A DNA stretch of 32,183 nucleotides from an uncultured Collinsella sp. (GCA_900546825.1 UREE01000016.1:1-32183), one strand, 5' to 3'; numbered from the stretch's first letter, positions 16,762 through 24,857 are shown. A program made the numbers and translations. The notes: generated by a model from the sequence alone, not told the origin.

Positions 16762-16856
16762 CAGCGAAAGTGCACGTTATTTAGGACTAAGCAATCCTTT
16801 GAAAAAAAATGGATTTAGTAAAATACCATATAAGAATTATCCGGAAGGAGCGACCG

Positions 16857-17096
16857 ATGAAAACCAAACGATTTATCCTGAATGCACTTCTGGTAGCAGC
16901 ACTTTTAGCGCTCTTGGCCTTCTCCCAATGGTACGCAAACCAACCAGCATTTGGCTACGTACTGTATGCAGTAACGTCCGGCGACAACCATTATTGCACT
17001 CTACGCGCAATTGACGTTCTCTATTTCTATGTAGCCGGCCCCTTATCAATCGCTTTGCTCGTGTTTCTTGTCTTTTACAACATCAAGAAACGCTAA
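16857..17096 (+). CDS. Small two-helix membrane protein, unknown
   Basis: The 79-residue protein has a basic N-terminus (MKTKR), a hydrophobic segment at about residues 6-23, a polar loop of about 30 residues with two cysteines (HYCTLR has one of the few polar clusters), and a second hydrophobic segment at about 55-74, ending NIKKR. I do not recognise the family. The start has a strong site, GGAAGGAG, 6 bases upstream. The gene is more AT-rich than its neighbours, stands alone on the plus strand, and converges on the permease gene with 6 bases between the stop codons. It may be a recent arrival or a lineage-specific envelope peptide. Confidence 0.65.
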   Translation: MKTKRFILNALLVAALLALLAFSQWYANQPAFGYVLYAVTSGDNHYCTLRAIDVLYFYVAGPLSIALLVFLVFYNIKKR

Positions 17097-17102
17097 CAGG
17101 GC

Positions 17103-18515
17103 CTATTTGGAATCCGAATCGTCCATGGAGCCGTCGATGCCGGTTTTGGTGTCGTCATCCGTGTTGGAATCGTCATCCTTGGCGAAGGGGTTCTTGAAGA
17201 AGCCCGTGGCATCGGGCTGCAGGTCCGAAAGCTTGATCCAAGGATTATCGAGCTCGGGCTTGGGCATAGCTTTAGCCTCGGGCGCAGTCTCGTTACCGAT
17301 GAGCTCGGACTCATAGATGAACGTATCGTCCCCAAGCGCGTCGTAGGCGGCGACCGGGTTGCCCTCGGCATCGCGATACGGCGTGCCCTTAAACACGGCG
17401 CCGTCATAGGCCACAAGTTGGCGGCCGGTCTCATTCTCGAAGTAGTACACGAAGATACCCTTGAGGGCCGCACACAGCGGGATGGCAATAATCATGCCGA
17501 TGGGGCCCATGAGTGCCGAGCCAATAACGAGCGCCGTGAGGCTCATGATGGGATGCACCTGCACCGAGCTCTGCATGACCTTAGGCGAAATCACGTTATC
17601 GGTGACGTTTTGCGCGACCATCGTCACGATGAGCGTCCACAACGCCAACATGGGGCTGAACATAAAGCCGAGCACCGTGGCGATCGCCGCGCTCACCCAG
17701 GGACCGACAACCGGAACCAAGTGCATAATGCCGGTAAAGATGGCCATGAGCGCTGCGTATGGATGGCCAATGAGCGTAAAGCCGATAAAAGCCAAAAAGC
17801 CACCGCAGATGGACGTCACGACCATGCCGCGCATATAGCCGCCGACCGAGCGTGAAAGGATGGCAACCATAAAGCGGTACGAGGTCTCTTTTTCCTGTCC
17901 GATGATGGTGCAGACCTCGTGGTGCATACGGGGATAGTCGCAGGCCAACCAATAGGCAAGCACTAAGCCCAGGAAGATGACGAACAGCTGCGAGGCCGTA
18001 TTGGTAATGAGCGGGAAAACACCGCGACCGAGCTCGGCAGCGATTTGCGAGACGTACTTGGACGCTACGGTAACCAGCGAAGAAAGATTGTCGTCCAGAT
18101 ACTCCTTGAGCGGCGTGTTGTTGAGCGTCTTGGCGTGCGAGAGCATCTCGTTGAGATCGCCACCCGCAACGCGAAGCTGCTCGGGCAGGCGGCTCAGGAC
18201 TTCCATGATTTGACCGAGCAAAATAGGCGATAGGATGCAGACGACGCCGACGAGCACGGCAACAACCACAATGAGCGCGATGAGCGAACCGATGCCACGA
18301 CCGACGCCGTGATGCTCGAGCCAATTGGTGATCGGTGACATCACAAAAGCGATGATGGAACCGACAGCGAGGAACTCGATAACCGGCGCCAGGATGCCCA
18401 TAAGGTTAAAGATGACAGCGGCGATAACGATGCAACCGACGACGGCCCAAATACGAAGCGTCAGAATGCGGGCATCGCGCAGCGTGCGGTCGGATTGTTG
18501 GGGGTGCTCATTCAT
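17103..18515 (-). CDS. AI-2E family transporter (PF01594 type)
   Basis: A 470-residue polytopic membrane protein of the PerM/TqsA family. Members export autoinducer-2 or ions; the true substrate here is unknown. Paired hydrophobic segments cover residues 20-60 and 75-105, and a cluster covers 170-345. Family blocks are LVPVVGPWVSAAIA, NVTDNVISPKVMQSS and HPIMSLTALVIGSALMGPIGMIIAIPL. A hydrophilic C-terminal tail of about 110 residues, rich in Asp and Lys at the end, is predicted to be cytoplasmic. Its start codon overlaps the stop of the sigma factor gene by 4 bases (ATGA), so the two are translationally coupled. Confidence 0.9.
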   Translation of the reverse strand: MNEHPQQSDRTLRDARILTLRIWAVVGCIVIAAVIFNLMGILAPVIEFLAVGSIIAFVMSPITNWLEHHGVGRGIGSLIALIVVVAVLVGVVCILSPILLGQIMEVLSRLPEQLRVAGGDLNEMLSHAKTLNNTPLKEYLDDNLSSLVTVASKYVSQIAAELGRGVFPLITNTASQLFVIFLGLVLAYWLACDYPRMHHEVCTIIGQEKETSYRFMVAILSRSVGGYMRGMVVTSICGGFLAFIGFTLIGHPYAALMAIFTGIMHLVPVVGPWVSAAIATVLGFMFSPMLALWTLIVTMVAQNVTDNVISPKVMQSSVQVHPIMSLTALVIGSALMGPIGMIIAIPLCAALKGIFVYYFENETGRQLVAYDGAVFKGTPYRDAEGNPVAAYDALGDDTFIYESELIGNETAPEAKAMPKPELDNPWIKLSDLQPDATGFFKNPFAKDDDSNTDDDTKTGIDGSMDDSDSK

Positions 18516-19303
18516 GAACGAACCATCACTCCGTCGGGGTCAATCTTGTCTTGAATCTTCTTAAGGGTACGGCGAAGCAGGCGCGAGACCTGCACCTGCG
18601 AGATGCCCAATTTCTTGGCGATCTCGATCTGGGTCATGCCCTTTACAAAGCGCAGCTCGATGACTTCGCGCTCGCGCGGCGAGAAATCGCGGATGGCCTC
18701 TTCAATGACCAGACGGTCATCGGTAAAGTCGAGCTCGTTGTCGTCGTCGGCGTAACGGTCAAGAATCGAGGGCGCATCGTCGGAATCGGACGCTCCGGGA
18801 GCCTCGATGGGCACCGACGTATAGGCCGACGACGATTCCATGGCCTCCAGAACCTCGTCGACGGTCACGTCCAGGTACTCAGCGATTTCTTCGACCTTGG
18901 GCGAGCGCTGCAACTCGTTGGTAAGCTTGTCGGTAGCTTGGTTAACCTTGGCAGAAAGCTCCTGCAGGCGACGAGGCACGCGCACGCTCCAGCCCTTGTC
19001 ACGGAAGTGACGCTTGATCTCGCCCAAGATGGTGGGCGTGGCAAACGTGGTGAACTCGAGTCCGCGCTCAGGGTCAAAGCGGTCGATTGCCTTGAGCAGG
19101 CCCAAATAGCCAACCTGCATCAGGTCGTCGAGCGGCTCGCCGCGATTCTTAAATTTGTTGGCAAGGAACCTTACCAGGTTCATATGGGACATGACGAGCT
19201 GCTCGCGGGCGTCCGGATCACCGGTCTCCTTGTAGCGACGAAACAGCTCGCGGGTTTTCTCCTTGTCCCAAGCGGTCTTGCCGCTCCGGGAACGTTCGGT
19301 CAT
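18512..19303 (-). CDS. RNA polymerase sigma factor, SigB/SigF/SigG family
   Basis: This 263-residue group 3 sigma factor probably directs a stress regulon. Region 2 holds LMQVGYLGLLKAIDRFDPERGLEFTTFATPTILGEIKRHFRD (read in blocks: DLMQVGYLGLL, FTTFATPTILGEIKRHF), followed by VRVPRRLQEL. Region 3 spans about 125-160. Region 4 ends with SPREREVIELRF, GMTQIEIAKKLGISQVQVSR and LLRRTLKKI. An acidic insertion (about 170-195) lies between regions 3 and 4. It starts one base after the stop of the RsbW-like gene and overlaps the permease gene, so DUF948, RsbW-like protein, sigma factor and permease form one coupled unit. Confidence 0.92.
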   Translation of the reverse strand: MTERSRSGKTAWDKEKTRELFRRYKETGDPDAREQLVMSHMNLVRFLANKFKNRGEPLDDLMQVGYLGLLKAIDRFDPERGLEFTTFATPTILGEIKRHFRDKGWSVRVPRRLQELSAKVNQATDKLTNELQRSPKVEEIAEYLDVTVDEVLEAMESSSAYTSVPIEAPGASDSDDAPSILDRYADDDNELDFTDDRLVIEEAIRDFSPREREVIELRFVKGMTQIEIAKKLGISQVQVSRLLRRTLKKIQDKIDPDGVMVRS

Positions 19304-19304
19304 A

Positions 19305-19682
19305 TTAGATATCCGCCTTGAGATCGAGGGAAAGCGTCAGGGGCGCCGCAGTCTTTTCGTAGGAATCGCACACGCTCGCGAGGATGAGCTCGGCATACAC
19401 CGCAGCCTGGTCGTTTTCATCAACCGTAGCCTGGTCTCCAAAGGTAATAGTCATGCCAACGTGAGTCTCATCGACATCGAATTTGATGGTGATGTCGTCG
19501 CAGTCGACCGCGGTGCACCCAAAGATGAAAGCCTCCTCGGCAGCCATGCGGATGTCCTCGATGCGATCGACAGACATGGAGCACAGGGCACCAACGTTGG
19601 CTGCCGTCATGCGCACAAGGCGAGCGAGACGCGGGTCGCCGGCAACGGTCAGCGTGATGGGGCAGGTTGCTTCGCTACTCAT
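19305..19682 (-). CDS. RsbW/SpoIIAB-like anti-sigma factor, degenerate ATP site
   Basis: Position and sequence suggest that this 125-residue protein is the anti-sigma partner of the downstream sigma factor. The block RIEDIRMAAEEAFIF aligns with the RsbW helix that contains the N-box; the glutamate is kept, but the conserved Asn is Phe. The DxGxxF loop is replaced by FGDQAT. The glycine-rich GGLGL lid is absent, aligned with VYAEL. It may therefore bind sigma without ATP or kinase activity. I chose the start MSSEATCP at 19682, which overlaps the DUF948 gene by 8 bases; the open frame runs 37 codons further but only shadows that gene. No RsbV-type anti-anti-sigma is in the window. Confidence 0.72.
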   Translation of the reverse strand: MSSEATCPITLTVAGDPRLARLVRMTAANVGALCSMSVDRIEDIRMAAEEAFIFGCTAVDCDDITIKFDVDETHVGMTITFGDQATVDENDQAAVYAELILASVCDSYEKTAAPLTLSLDLKADI

Positions 19683-20268
19683 CGCAGGACTCCTCAGAGG
19701 ACTCGGCGGGCGTATAGGTGTAATACTGAGCCGGCTTGGCTGCGGGCTTCTGAGCCGCATCCGCACCATCGGCGGCCTCGTCCTCGGCCTCACCGATCAG
19801 AACGCGCTCGGTAGGCTGCTCGGCCTCGGCGGCGGCAGCGGCTAGCTTACGATCGGCGTCGGCTGCAGGAGCCTTCACCTTATTGAAGAGCTTCTGCACG
19901 GCGCCGGCCGCAGAATCTGTCACGCTCGATACGGCATTACTGGCCTCGGCCATACTGCCCGTGACCTCGGAGATGTCGCGAACGACCGCCTCAACCTCAA
20001 CGAGGTTGGACGTCAGGGCGTCAACGGCAGTCTTGCTCGACTTGAGGAGCGGCTCCATCTGGGCAAGTGCCGGCGTAAGCTCGTCAACGGTGCCATCAAG
20101 CTTTGCCACCACGGGCTGCGCCTCGGCAATCGTATTGTTGAGGTCGGTTACCGTCTTGTCGAGCGAGTCGACAACGGTGCGGGTTTTACGCAAGGTGAGC
20201 GCAAGCTCAACGATAGCCCACACGCCGGCAACGGCGAGCAGCAGCAAGGCGATTTGAATGGGACTCAT
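19675..20268 (-). CDS. DUF948 family membrane-anchored protein
   Basis: The 197-residue protein has one N-terminal membrane helix (about 4-23), then a long amphipathic heptad-rich region (28-130) with TVVDSLDKTVTDLNNTI, and an Ala/Glu-rich low-complexity tail ending in a Tyr/Thr/Ser stretch. This is the pattern of DUF948 proteins (YtxG type), which accompany general stress genes in Bacillus. It is the first gene of the sigma cassette, overlapping the RsbW-like gene by 8 bases. GGGAGG lies just upstream of the start at 20268. Its biochemical role is unknown; a membrane scaffold is possible. Confidence 0.8.
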   Translation of the reverse strand: MSPIQIALLLLAVAGVWAIVELALTLRKTRTVVDSLDKTVTDLNNTIAEAQPVVAKLDGTVDELTPALAQMEPLLKSSKTAVDALTSNLVEVEAVVRDISEVTGSMAEASNAVSSVTDSAAGAVQKLFNKVKAPAADADRKLAAAAAEAEQPTERVLIGEAEDEAADGADAAQKPAAKPAQYYTYTPAESSEESCDE

Positions 20269-20309
20269 ACAAGCCTCCCAAAGGAATCGAAATACAGACG
20301 CTTTTCATG

Positions 20310-20315
20310 GTACCC
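20310..20315 (-). promoter_or_regulatory. Possible SigB-type -10 upstream of DUF948 gene
   Basis: The minus strand reads GGGTAC, matching the GGGTAY -10 of SigB/SigF promoters, 42 bases before the DUF948 start. It is embedded in an imperfect palindrome (GGTCCCC, then GGGGTACC). A GTTC lies upstream, but at a shorter spacing than the usual -35, so autoregulation is only a suggestion. Confidence 0.25.
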
Positions 20316-20368
20316 CAAAGGGGACCGAACATGCCAAGAGCAGCAACGTGGGACAAAATTATCAGCAG

Positions 20369-21718
20369 CTACTTCGGTGCATTCCCGCTGCGGTCGCGTT
20401 CGCTTTGTTCTACGCGCCATTCTTCCCAACCACGGCCGGCAGGCCGCCAAAATGCACCGCGTTCTAAGCCTTCGGGCAAATAGCGCTGGTCGACCCAGCC
20501 TTCGGGATAATCGTGCGGATACTTATACACACCGTATTCATCGCTGCCCGGGCGATGGCGATCGCGCAGATAACTCGGCACCTCGCGAAGCCCACTAGAG
20601 TGGATATCGGCCAGCGCCGCATCGATCGAAGCCTCACTCGCGTTGGATTTAGGCGCCAAGCACACATAGAGGGCAGCCTGAGCCAGGTTAATACGGCACT
20701 CGGGATAGCCAATGACCTCGGCAGACTTAAACGCGGCATGCGCCACCAAAAGCGCCTGCGGATCGGCGTTGCCAACGTCCTCAGAAGCCTAAATCATAAT
20801 ACGGCGAGCGATAAACTTGGGATCCTCCCCCGCATCAATCATGCGCGCGAGCCAATAGATCGTGGCATCGGGGTCGCTACCGCGCATAGACTTAATAAAC
20901 GCACTGATGATGTCGTAGTGCATGTCGCCGTTTTTGTCGTACGAAAAGCCACGACGCGGGTTGGCAATCTTTACGTCATCCACGGTGATGGGATAGCGCT
21001 CCCCCGCCGCCGGCGCTGGCGTTCCCTCCGTATCGGGACGCGTGACGGCAATCTCGCTCGCCAGCTCAAGTGTCGTCAGGGCCGAGCGTGCATCACCCGC
21101 AGCCAGCGTACAAATGGTCTTGACCGTATCCTCATCGGCCGAGAACTTACCGTTCAAACCCTGCGGCGCCTCGAGCGCACGTTCGATAAGCGTGGCGATA
21201 TCCTCGTCTTTGAGGTGCTCAAGCTCCACCACGCGACCACGCGAGAGCAGCGCCGAGTTGACCTCGAAGTACGGGTTCTCCGTCGTGGCGCCGATCATAA
21301 TAACGGTGCGGTTCTCAACCGCATGCAGCAAGGCATCCTGCTGCGACTTAGAGAAGCGATGAATCTCGTCGATGAAAAGAATGGTGCGGCGGTCATACGT
21401 ATTCAGGCGCGTCTTTGCCTCGTCAATCACGCGGCGCAAGTCCTTCACGGAGCCCGTCACGGCGCTGACCTCAACAAACTCGCTCTTGGTATGGTTAGCA
21501 ATAATGTGGGCCAGCGTCGTCTTGCCCGTACCGGCTGGCCCGTACAGAATCACACTCGATAGCACGTCGTGCTCAATCGCGGCACGCAGCCATGAGCCCT
21601 TACCGACGGCCTTTTGCTGGCCCACATACTCGTCGAGCGAATTGGGGCGCATGCGCACCGCGAGCGGCGCATTTTTAAAGGAACGCTCGCGCGTTGAGGC
21701 AGAAAAAAGGTCGTCCAT
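20369..21718 (-). pseudogene. rarA: Replication-associated recombination protein RarA (MgsA), in-frame stop
   Basis: RarA is an AAA+ ATPase that acts at stalled replication forks. Residues 1-309 are intact: LAVRMRPNSLDEYVGQQ, Walker A GPAGTGKT (60-67), Walker B ILFIDEIHRF and sensor 1 MIGATTENPYFEVNSALLSR, reaching GEDPKFIARRIMI. Codon 310 is TAG (20791-20789). The same frame continues at once with ASEDVGNADPQALLVAHAAF and ECRINLAQAALYVCLAPKSNA to a TAG at 20369, giving 449 positions, the usual length. An aromatic residue normally stands at codon 310; Tyr codons are one base from TAG. TAG is a normal stop for many genes here, so reassignment is unlikely. The start at 21718 follows an AGGA site. 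This is a recent nonsense mutation, a sequence error or, less likely, read-through. Confidence 0.88.
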
Positions 21719-21778
21719 AGCCATCCTGTACATCAATCAAAATCGTTGTTGACCAACAGTATACCGAAAGGATACGAA

Positions 21779-23026
21779 CTACCGTTCGTTAATATAGGTA
21801 CGGTGTGGAAACTTCAAGCCCGGGAACAGCTTGCTCGTCAGCTCGCAGAAATAGCCGTCTGTCATGCTCGCGATGTAATCCACCACCGCTTGATCCTTGT
21901 CGTCCTGCCAGGCATAGGTGCGATCGTAGTAAGAAAGCTGCTGCTCAATGCGAGAAATATGATGCTTAAAGATGTACGAAGACTCGTCGCCTTCATTTAT
22001 ATCCTGCAGACAACGGTCGTAGAGCTTTTCGAAAGCCTCGCGCAGCTCCGCCTCGGAATCGCCCTCGATGCCGCCCTTGCTATAGATCTTTTCGTAGTTC
22101 TCGCGCTTGGCGCGGCGGATTTCCTCAAACAGATCCTCGCTCATCTCGATGCGCGGTTTGCCATAGCTGTGCTCGACAATATCGATGGAGGCGTGCGTAA
22201 GGATCCAGCTGTTGTAGAGACCGCCCAGGCCATCGTCAAAGGCGTCGGGTGACAGCAGGCCCGCCGCAATGGCGTCCTGGCGATCGCGCCCAACGTAGGC
22301 AAGGATATCCGAGATGCGGACCACGCAGCCCTCGAGCGTCATGGGACGCAGGTGCTCAATCGCGCTATAGCCCGTGGCTATACAGTCCTCAACCGTGTGA
22401 TCGAACTGGTCAAACGATGCCATGTCCGAGAGCTCAAACACACGCTGCTCGTACTCGCCGTTATGGCATAGAACGCCGTCGAGCGTCTGGAGTGACACGT
22501 TGCGGCCGTACAGCGCGTCGAGCACGCGGACCGACTGCACGTTGTGGAAAAAAGAGCGACCTGTGCGCTCGTGGTAGATATCGTTGAGGAAACGCTCGCC
22601 GGCATGGCCAAAGGGTGTGTGGCCCAAGTCGTGGCCCAGGCCAATCGCCTCGATCAGATCGCAGTTGAGCCCCAGAGCACGACCGATATCGCGAGCGATA
22701 CGCGAGACAAGCTGCACATGCAGGCCGCGGCGCGATAGGTCATCGTTGCTGCGAAAGCTGAAGACCTGCGTTTTGCCTGCATATCGGGTGTACGCCGGAA
22801 GATGAAGTATCTTTTCGGTATCGCGCATAAACGCTGGACGCATAAGCGTGCCTTTGTCGTCAGCGCGATCAATACGACGAATGACCCGGTCGTCGTTGCA
22901 GCGATACGGGTTGACGGCACCCGAAGCACGGTCGGCGGAAATGCGCTCGACAAGTTCGGGCGACAACGCCGAAGGAATACGGTCCATGCGCGCCTTAATG
23001 ACGGCCGTTTTTTGATTAGTTGCCAT
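21779..23026 (-). CDS. dgt: Deoxyguanosinetriphosphate triphosphohydrolase-like protein
   Basis: This HD-domain enzyme hydrolyses dNTPs to deoxynucleosides and triphosphate. The 415-residue protein has TRYAGKTQVFSF at 80-91, the first metal histidine in GLHVQLVSRIAR (His103), the HD pair in GLGHDLGHTPFGHAGE (His132, Asp133) and the last aspartate in RISDILAYVGRD. The start at ATG 23026 has AAGGAG at the right distance. It lies 60 bases upstream of rarA and is probably co-transcribed with it. It belongs to the dGTPase family, type 2 or 3; the preferred nucleotide is unknown. Confidence 0.92.
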   Translation of the reverse strand: MATNQKTAVIKARMDRIPSALSPELVERISADRASGAVNPYRCNDDRVIRRIDRADDKGTLMRPAFMRDTEKILHLPAYTRYAGKTQVFSFRSNDDLSRRGLHVQLVSRIARDIGRALGLNCDLIEAIGLGHDLGHTPFGHAGERFLNDIYHERTGRSFFHNVQSVRVLDALYGRNVSLQTLDGVLCHNGEYEQRVFELSDMASFDQFDHTVEDCIATGYSAIEHLRPMTLEGCVVRISDILAYVGRDRQDAIAAGLLSPDAFDDGLGGLYNSWILTHASIDIVEHSYGKPRIEMSEDLFEEIRRAKRENYEKIYSKGGIEGDSEAELREAFEKLYDRCLQDINEGDESSYIFKHHISRIEQQLSYYDRTYAWQDDKDQAVVDYIASMTDGYFCELTSKLFPGLKFPHRTYINER

Positions 23027-23057
23027 GGCATGCTCCTTAAGAAGGATGCGCAATAAG

Positions 23058-23480
23058 TTACAAAGTGCAGCCCACGACCTCGATTATGGCAAATATCGGC
23101 ACCAAAAACGGGAGCAATGGCAGGGAGCGCGATTTTGTGAAGAGGCAGGAGAGGGCCAGGACCAGGAGCGCGACGGCAAATGCCACGATGCCGCCCATAG
23201 GGTCGAGCGTGCAAAGCGCGAAGAGTGCCTTGACATCCCCCATGCCGATGCCGGGGGCTTGACGGAGGCGCCGCCAGAGCGACTCAGTGAGCACAAGGGC
23301 AAGGTAGACAATGATCGCAAGACCGGCGTGGTCAAGTGCCGTGTTAACACCTCTGTCGAGCCAAACGCCTGCAAGCGCCGCCACCGCACACGCGCCGGCA
23401 AGCTCATTGGGAAACCGCCGCTCACGGGCATCAATCCACGCACCGGCAAAGGCGCAGATCCAAAATGGGATGTAGAACAT
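23058..23480 (-). CDS. Small A24 family prepilin peptidase
   Basis: The 140-residue protein has four or five hydrophobic segments and both catalytic aspartates of the family: Asp17 in WIDARERRFPN and Asp82 in the GIGMGDVKAL motif (GxGD). It lacks the N-terminal methylase domain and zinc cysteines of full-length PilD, like the short archaeal and actinobacterial A24 enzymes. The start at 23480 follows GGAGG. No pilin or secretion genes lie nearby, so its substrates are encoded elsewhere or it is an orphan. It lies 31 bases upstream of dgt. Confidence 0.88.
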   Translation of the reverse strand: MFYIPFWICAFAGAWIDARERRFPNELAGACAVAALAGVWLDRGVNTALDHAGLAIIVYLALVLTESLWRRLRQAPGIGMGDVKALFALCTLDPMGGIVAFAVALLVLALSCLFTKSRSLPLLPFLVPIFAIIEVVGCTL

Positions 23481-23511
23481 CGTGTACCTCCATGAACAGC
23501 TGCTCAAAAGC

Positions 23512-23553
23512 AAAAACCACCACAAAGGTGCCTGTCCCCTTTGTGGTGGTTTT
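23512..23553 (-). terminator. Terminator of the glycosyltransferase gene, conserved loop
   Basis: Perfect 15-bp arms at 23513-23527 and 23539-23553 (AAAACCACCACAAAG and its complement) surround the loop; on the minus strand the T-run follows. The minus-strand core, AAGGGGACAGGCACCTTT, recurs with one change in the terminator at 31172-31216 on the plus strand. Confidence 0.85.
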
Positions 23554-23561
23554 GATGGTGG

Positions 23562-24857
23562 TTATTTGGCGCCCTGCATGACCTCGTCGAGGGTAACGTT
23601 GACGGCGTGCTGCGTCGGGACCCAGTCGACCTTTAGGAACAGTGCAGCCACCGTGATGGGGATATAGCTGAACATAAAGATCGGGAAGGTAAACAGGTTG
23701 GTCACCAGACGCCACTTTTGCGCGCAGTGAATGTGCTTGTACTCAAAGATAGTCGTGAGCAGCGCCAGGATAAAGAAGGTCTGGTACATCATCGCGAAGG
23801 TCATAATGAGCGAGGCGGCACAAGCCTGCATCTCGACTTCGGTAGCCAAGAAGCCGTGCGAGAGTCCACCCACGATGAGGAACGTCGCGTTGGCGAGCAT
23901 GGAAATCAGGGAAAGAAGCATGCCCGGAGCGATGGTCATAAACATGTCATATGCGGCAAAGCGATGATAGCGGAAGGTCGACTTGACTAAGTGTTTGCCA
24001 TACGTAAAGAACACCTGGTAAAAGCCCTTGGTCCAGCGCATACGCTGCTTCCAGGATGCCTTGAACGTCACGGGTTGCTCGTCAAAGAACTCCGCCGGCG
24101 CATAACCGATGCGAATGCCGTGAATGGCGCAGAACGTGGTGAACTGAATGTCCTCGGTCAGCGTGTGGAACTGCCAGCCGTGCATGCCCTCAATAACACT
24201 GGCAGAGATGAGGTAGCCCGAACCCGAAACGGCACAGGAAGTCTTGCAGATATTACGTGCGTTATTGAGGAAACGCGCCTCGCGCAGGTACCAAGTGGCG
24301 TTGGCAGCCGAGATCCACGAGCTGCCAAAGTTCTTGGAGTTGCGGTAGCTTGTGACCACATGGAAGCCCTGGTCAAAGGCATCATTCATCTTGGAGACGT
24401 AATCGCGGGAGATAACGTTATCGGCGTCGAAGATAAAGTAGCCCTCAAAGGTATCGGGATACTCGTTAAGAATGCGGTCAAAACCAAAGTCCATGACCCA
24501 GCTCTTGCCCTTACGGGCCAGGTCGTTACGCTCATAGACGATGGCGCCAGCCTCGCGAGCGAGCTGCGCCGTGTTATCGGTGCAGGCATCGGCAACCACG
24601 AAGACCTCGATAAGCTCGGACGGATAGTCCTGGTCTTTGATGGAGCACACGAGATTGGCAATTACCGCCTCCTCGTTATGCGCCGCAATGAAGAAGGCAT
24701 AGCGATGGAGCTTTTTGGCCTTGGGAGGTGCGACCTCACCGCGCAGGGCGCCAATGACAAAGAAGACCACCTGGTACAGAAAGCAGACCGTGAGCAGCGT
24801 AACCACAATCTGGTTAAAGATCACGATGGGCGTGTTGGTTTGTAAAAAGGCGAGCAT
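23562..24857 (-). CDS. Family 2 glycosyltransferase, membrane-bound
   Basis: This 431-residue membrane enzyme probably builds a cell-surface polysaccharide or glycolipid. One N-terminal helix (about 12-38) precedes a GT2 catalytic domain with FFIAAHNEEAVI, the aspartate in VVADACTDNT (90), the DAD metal-binding motif (144-146), TED (234-236) and QRMRW (271-275). Several membrane helices follow (about 305-420). The motif set is that of processive or N-acetylglucosaminyl/hyaluronan-type transferases. GGGAG lies upstream of the start at 24857. No other polysaccharide genes are adjacent, so the product is unknown. Confidence 0.9.
   Translation of the reverse strand: MLAFLQTNTPIVIFNQIVVTLLTVCFLYQVVFFVIGALRGEVAPPKAKKLHRYAFFIAAHNEEAVIANLVCSIKDQDYPSELIEVFVVADACTDNTAQLAREAGAIVYERNDLARKGKSWVMDFGFDRILNEYPDTFEGYFIFDADNVISRDYVSKMNDAFDQGFHVVTSYRNSKNFGSSWISAANATWYLREARFLNNARNICKTSCAVSGSGYLISASVIEGMHGWQFHTLTEDIQFTTFCAIHGIRIGYAPAEFFDEQPVTFKASWKQRMRWTKGFYQVFFTYGKHLVKSTFRYHRFAAYDMFMTIAPGMLLSLISMLANATFLIVGGLSHGFLATEVEMQACAASLIMTFAMMYQTFFILALLTTIFEYKHIHCAQKWRLVTNLFTFPIFMFSYIPITVAALFLKVDWVPTQHAVNVTLDEVMQGAK

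Noticed and set aside
16659..16800. T-box or other riboswitch upstream of alaS
   Set aside because: A terminator is present, but no GGGTGG motif, specifier stem or long leader; the alaS promoter lies downstream of the terminator.
20789..20791. Reassignment of TAG to an amino acid
   Set aside because: pepP, aroB-like, mltG, ileS, efp, nusB and xseB all end at TAG in the expected place, so TAG works as a stop here.
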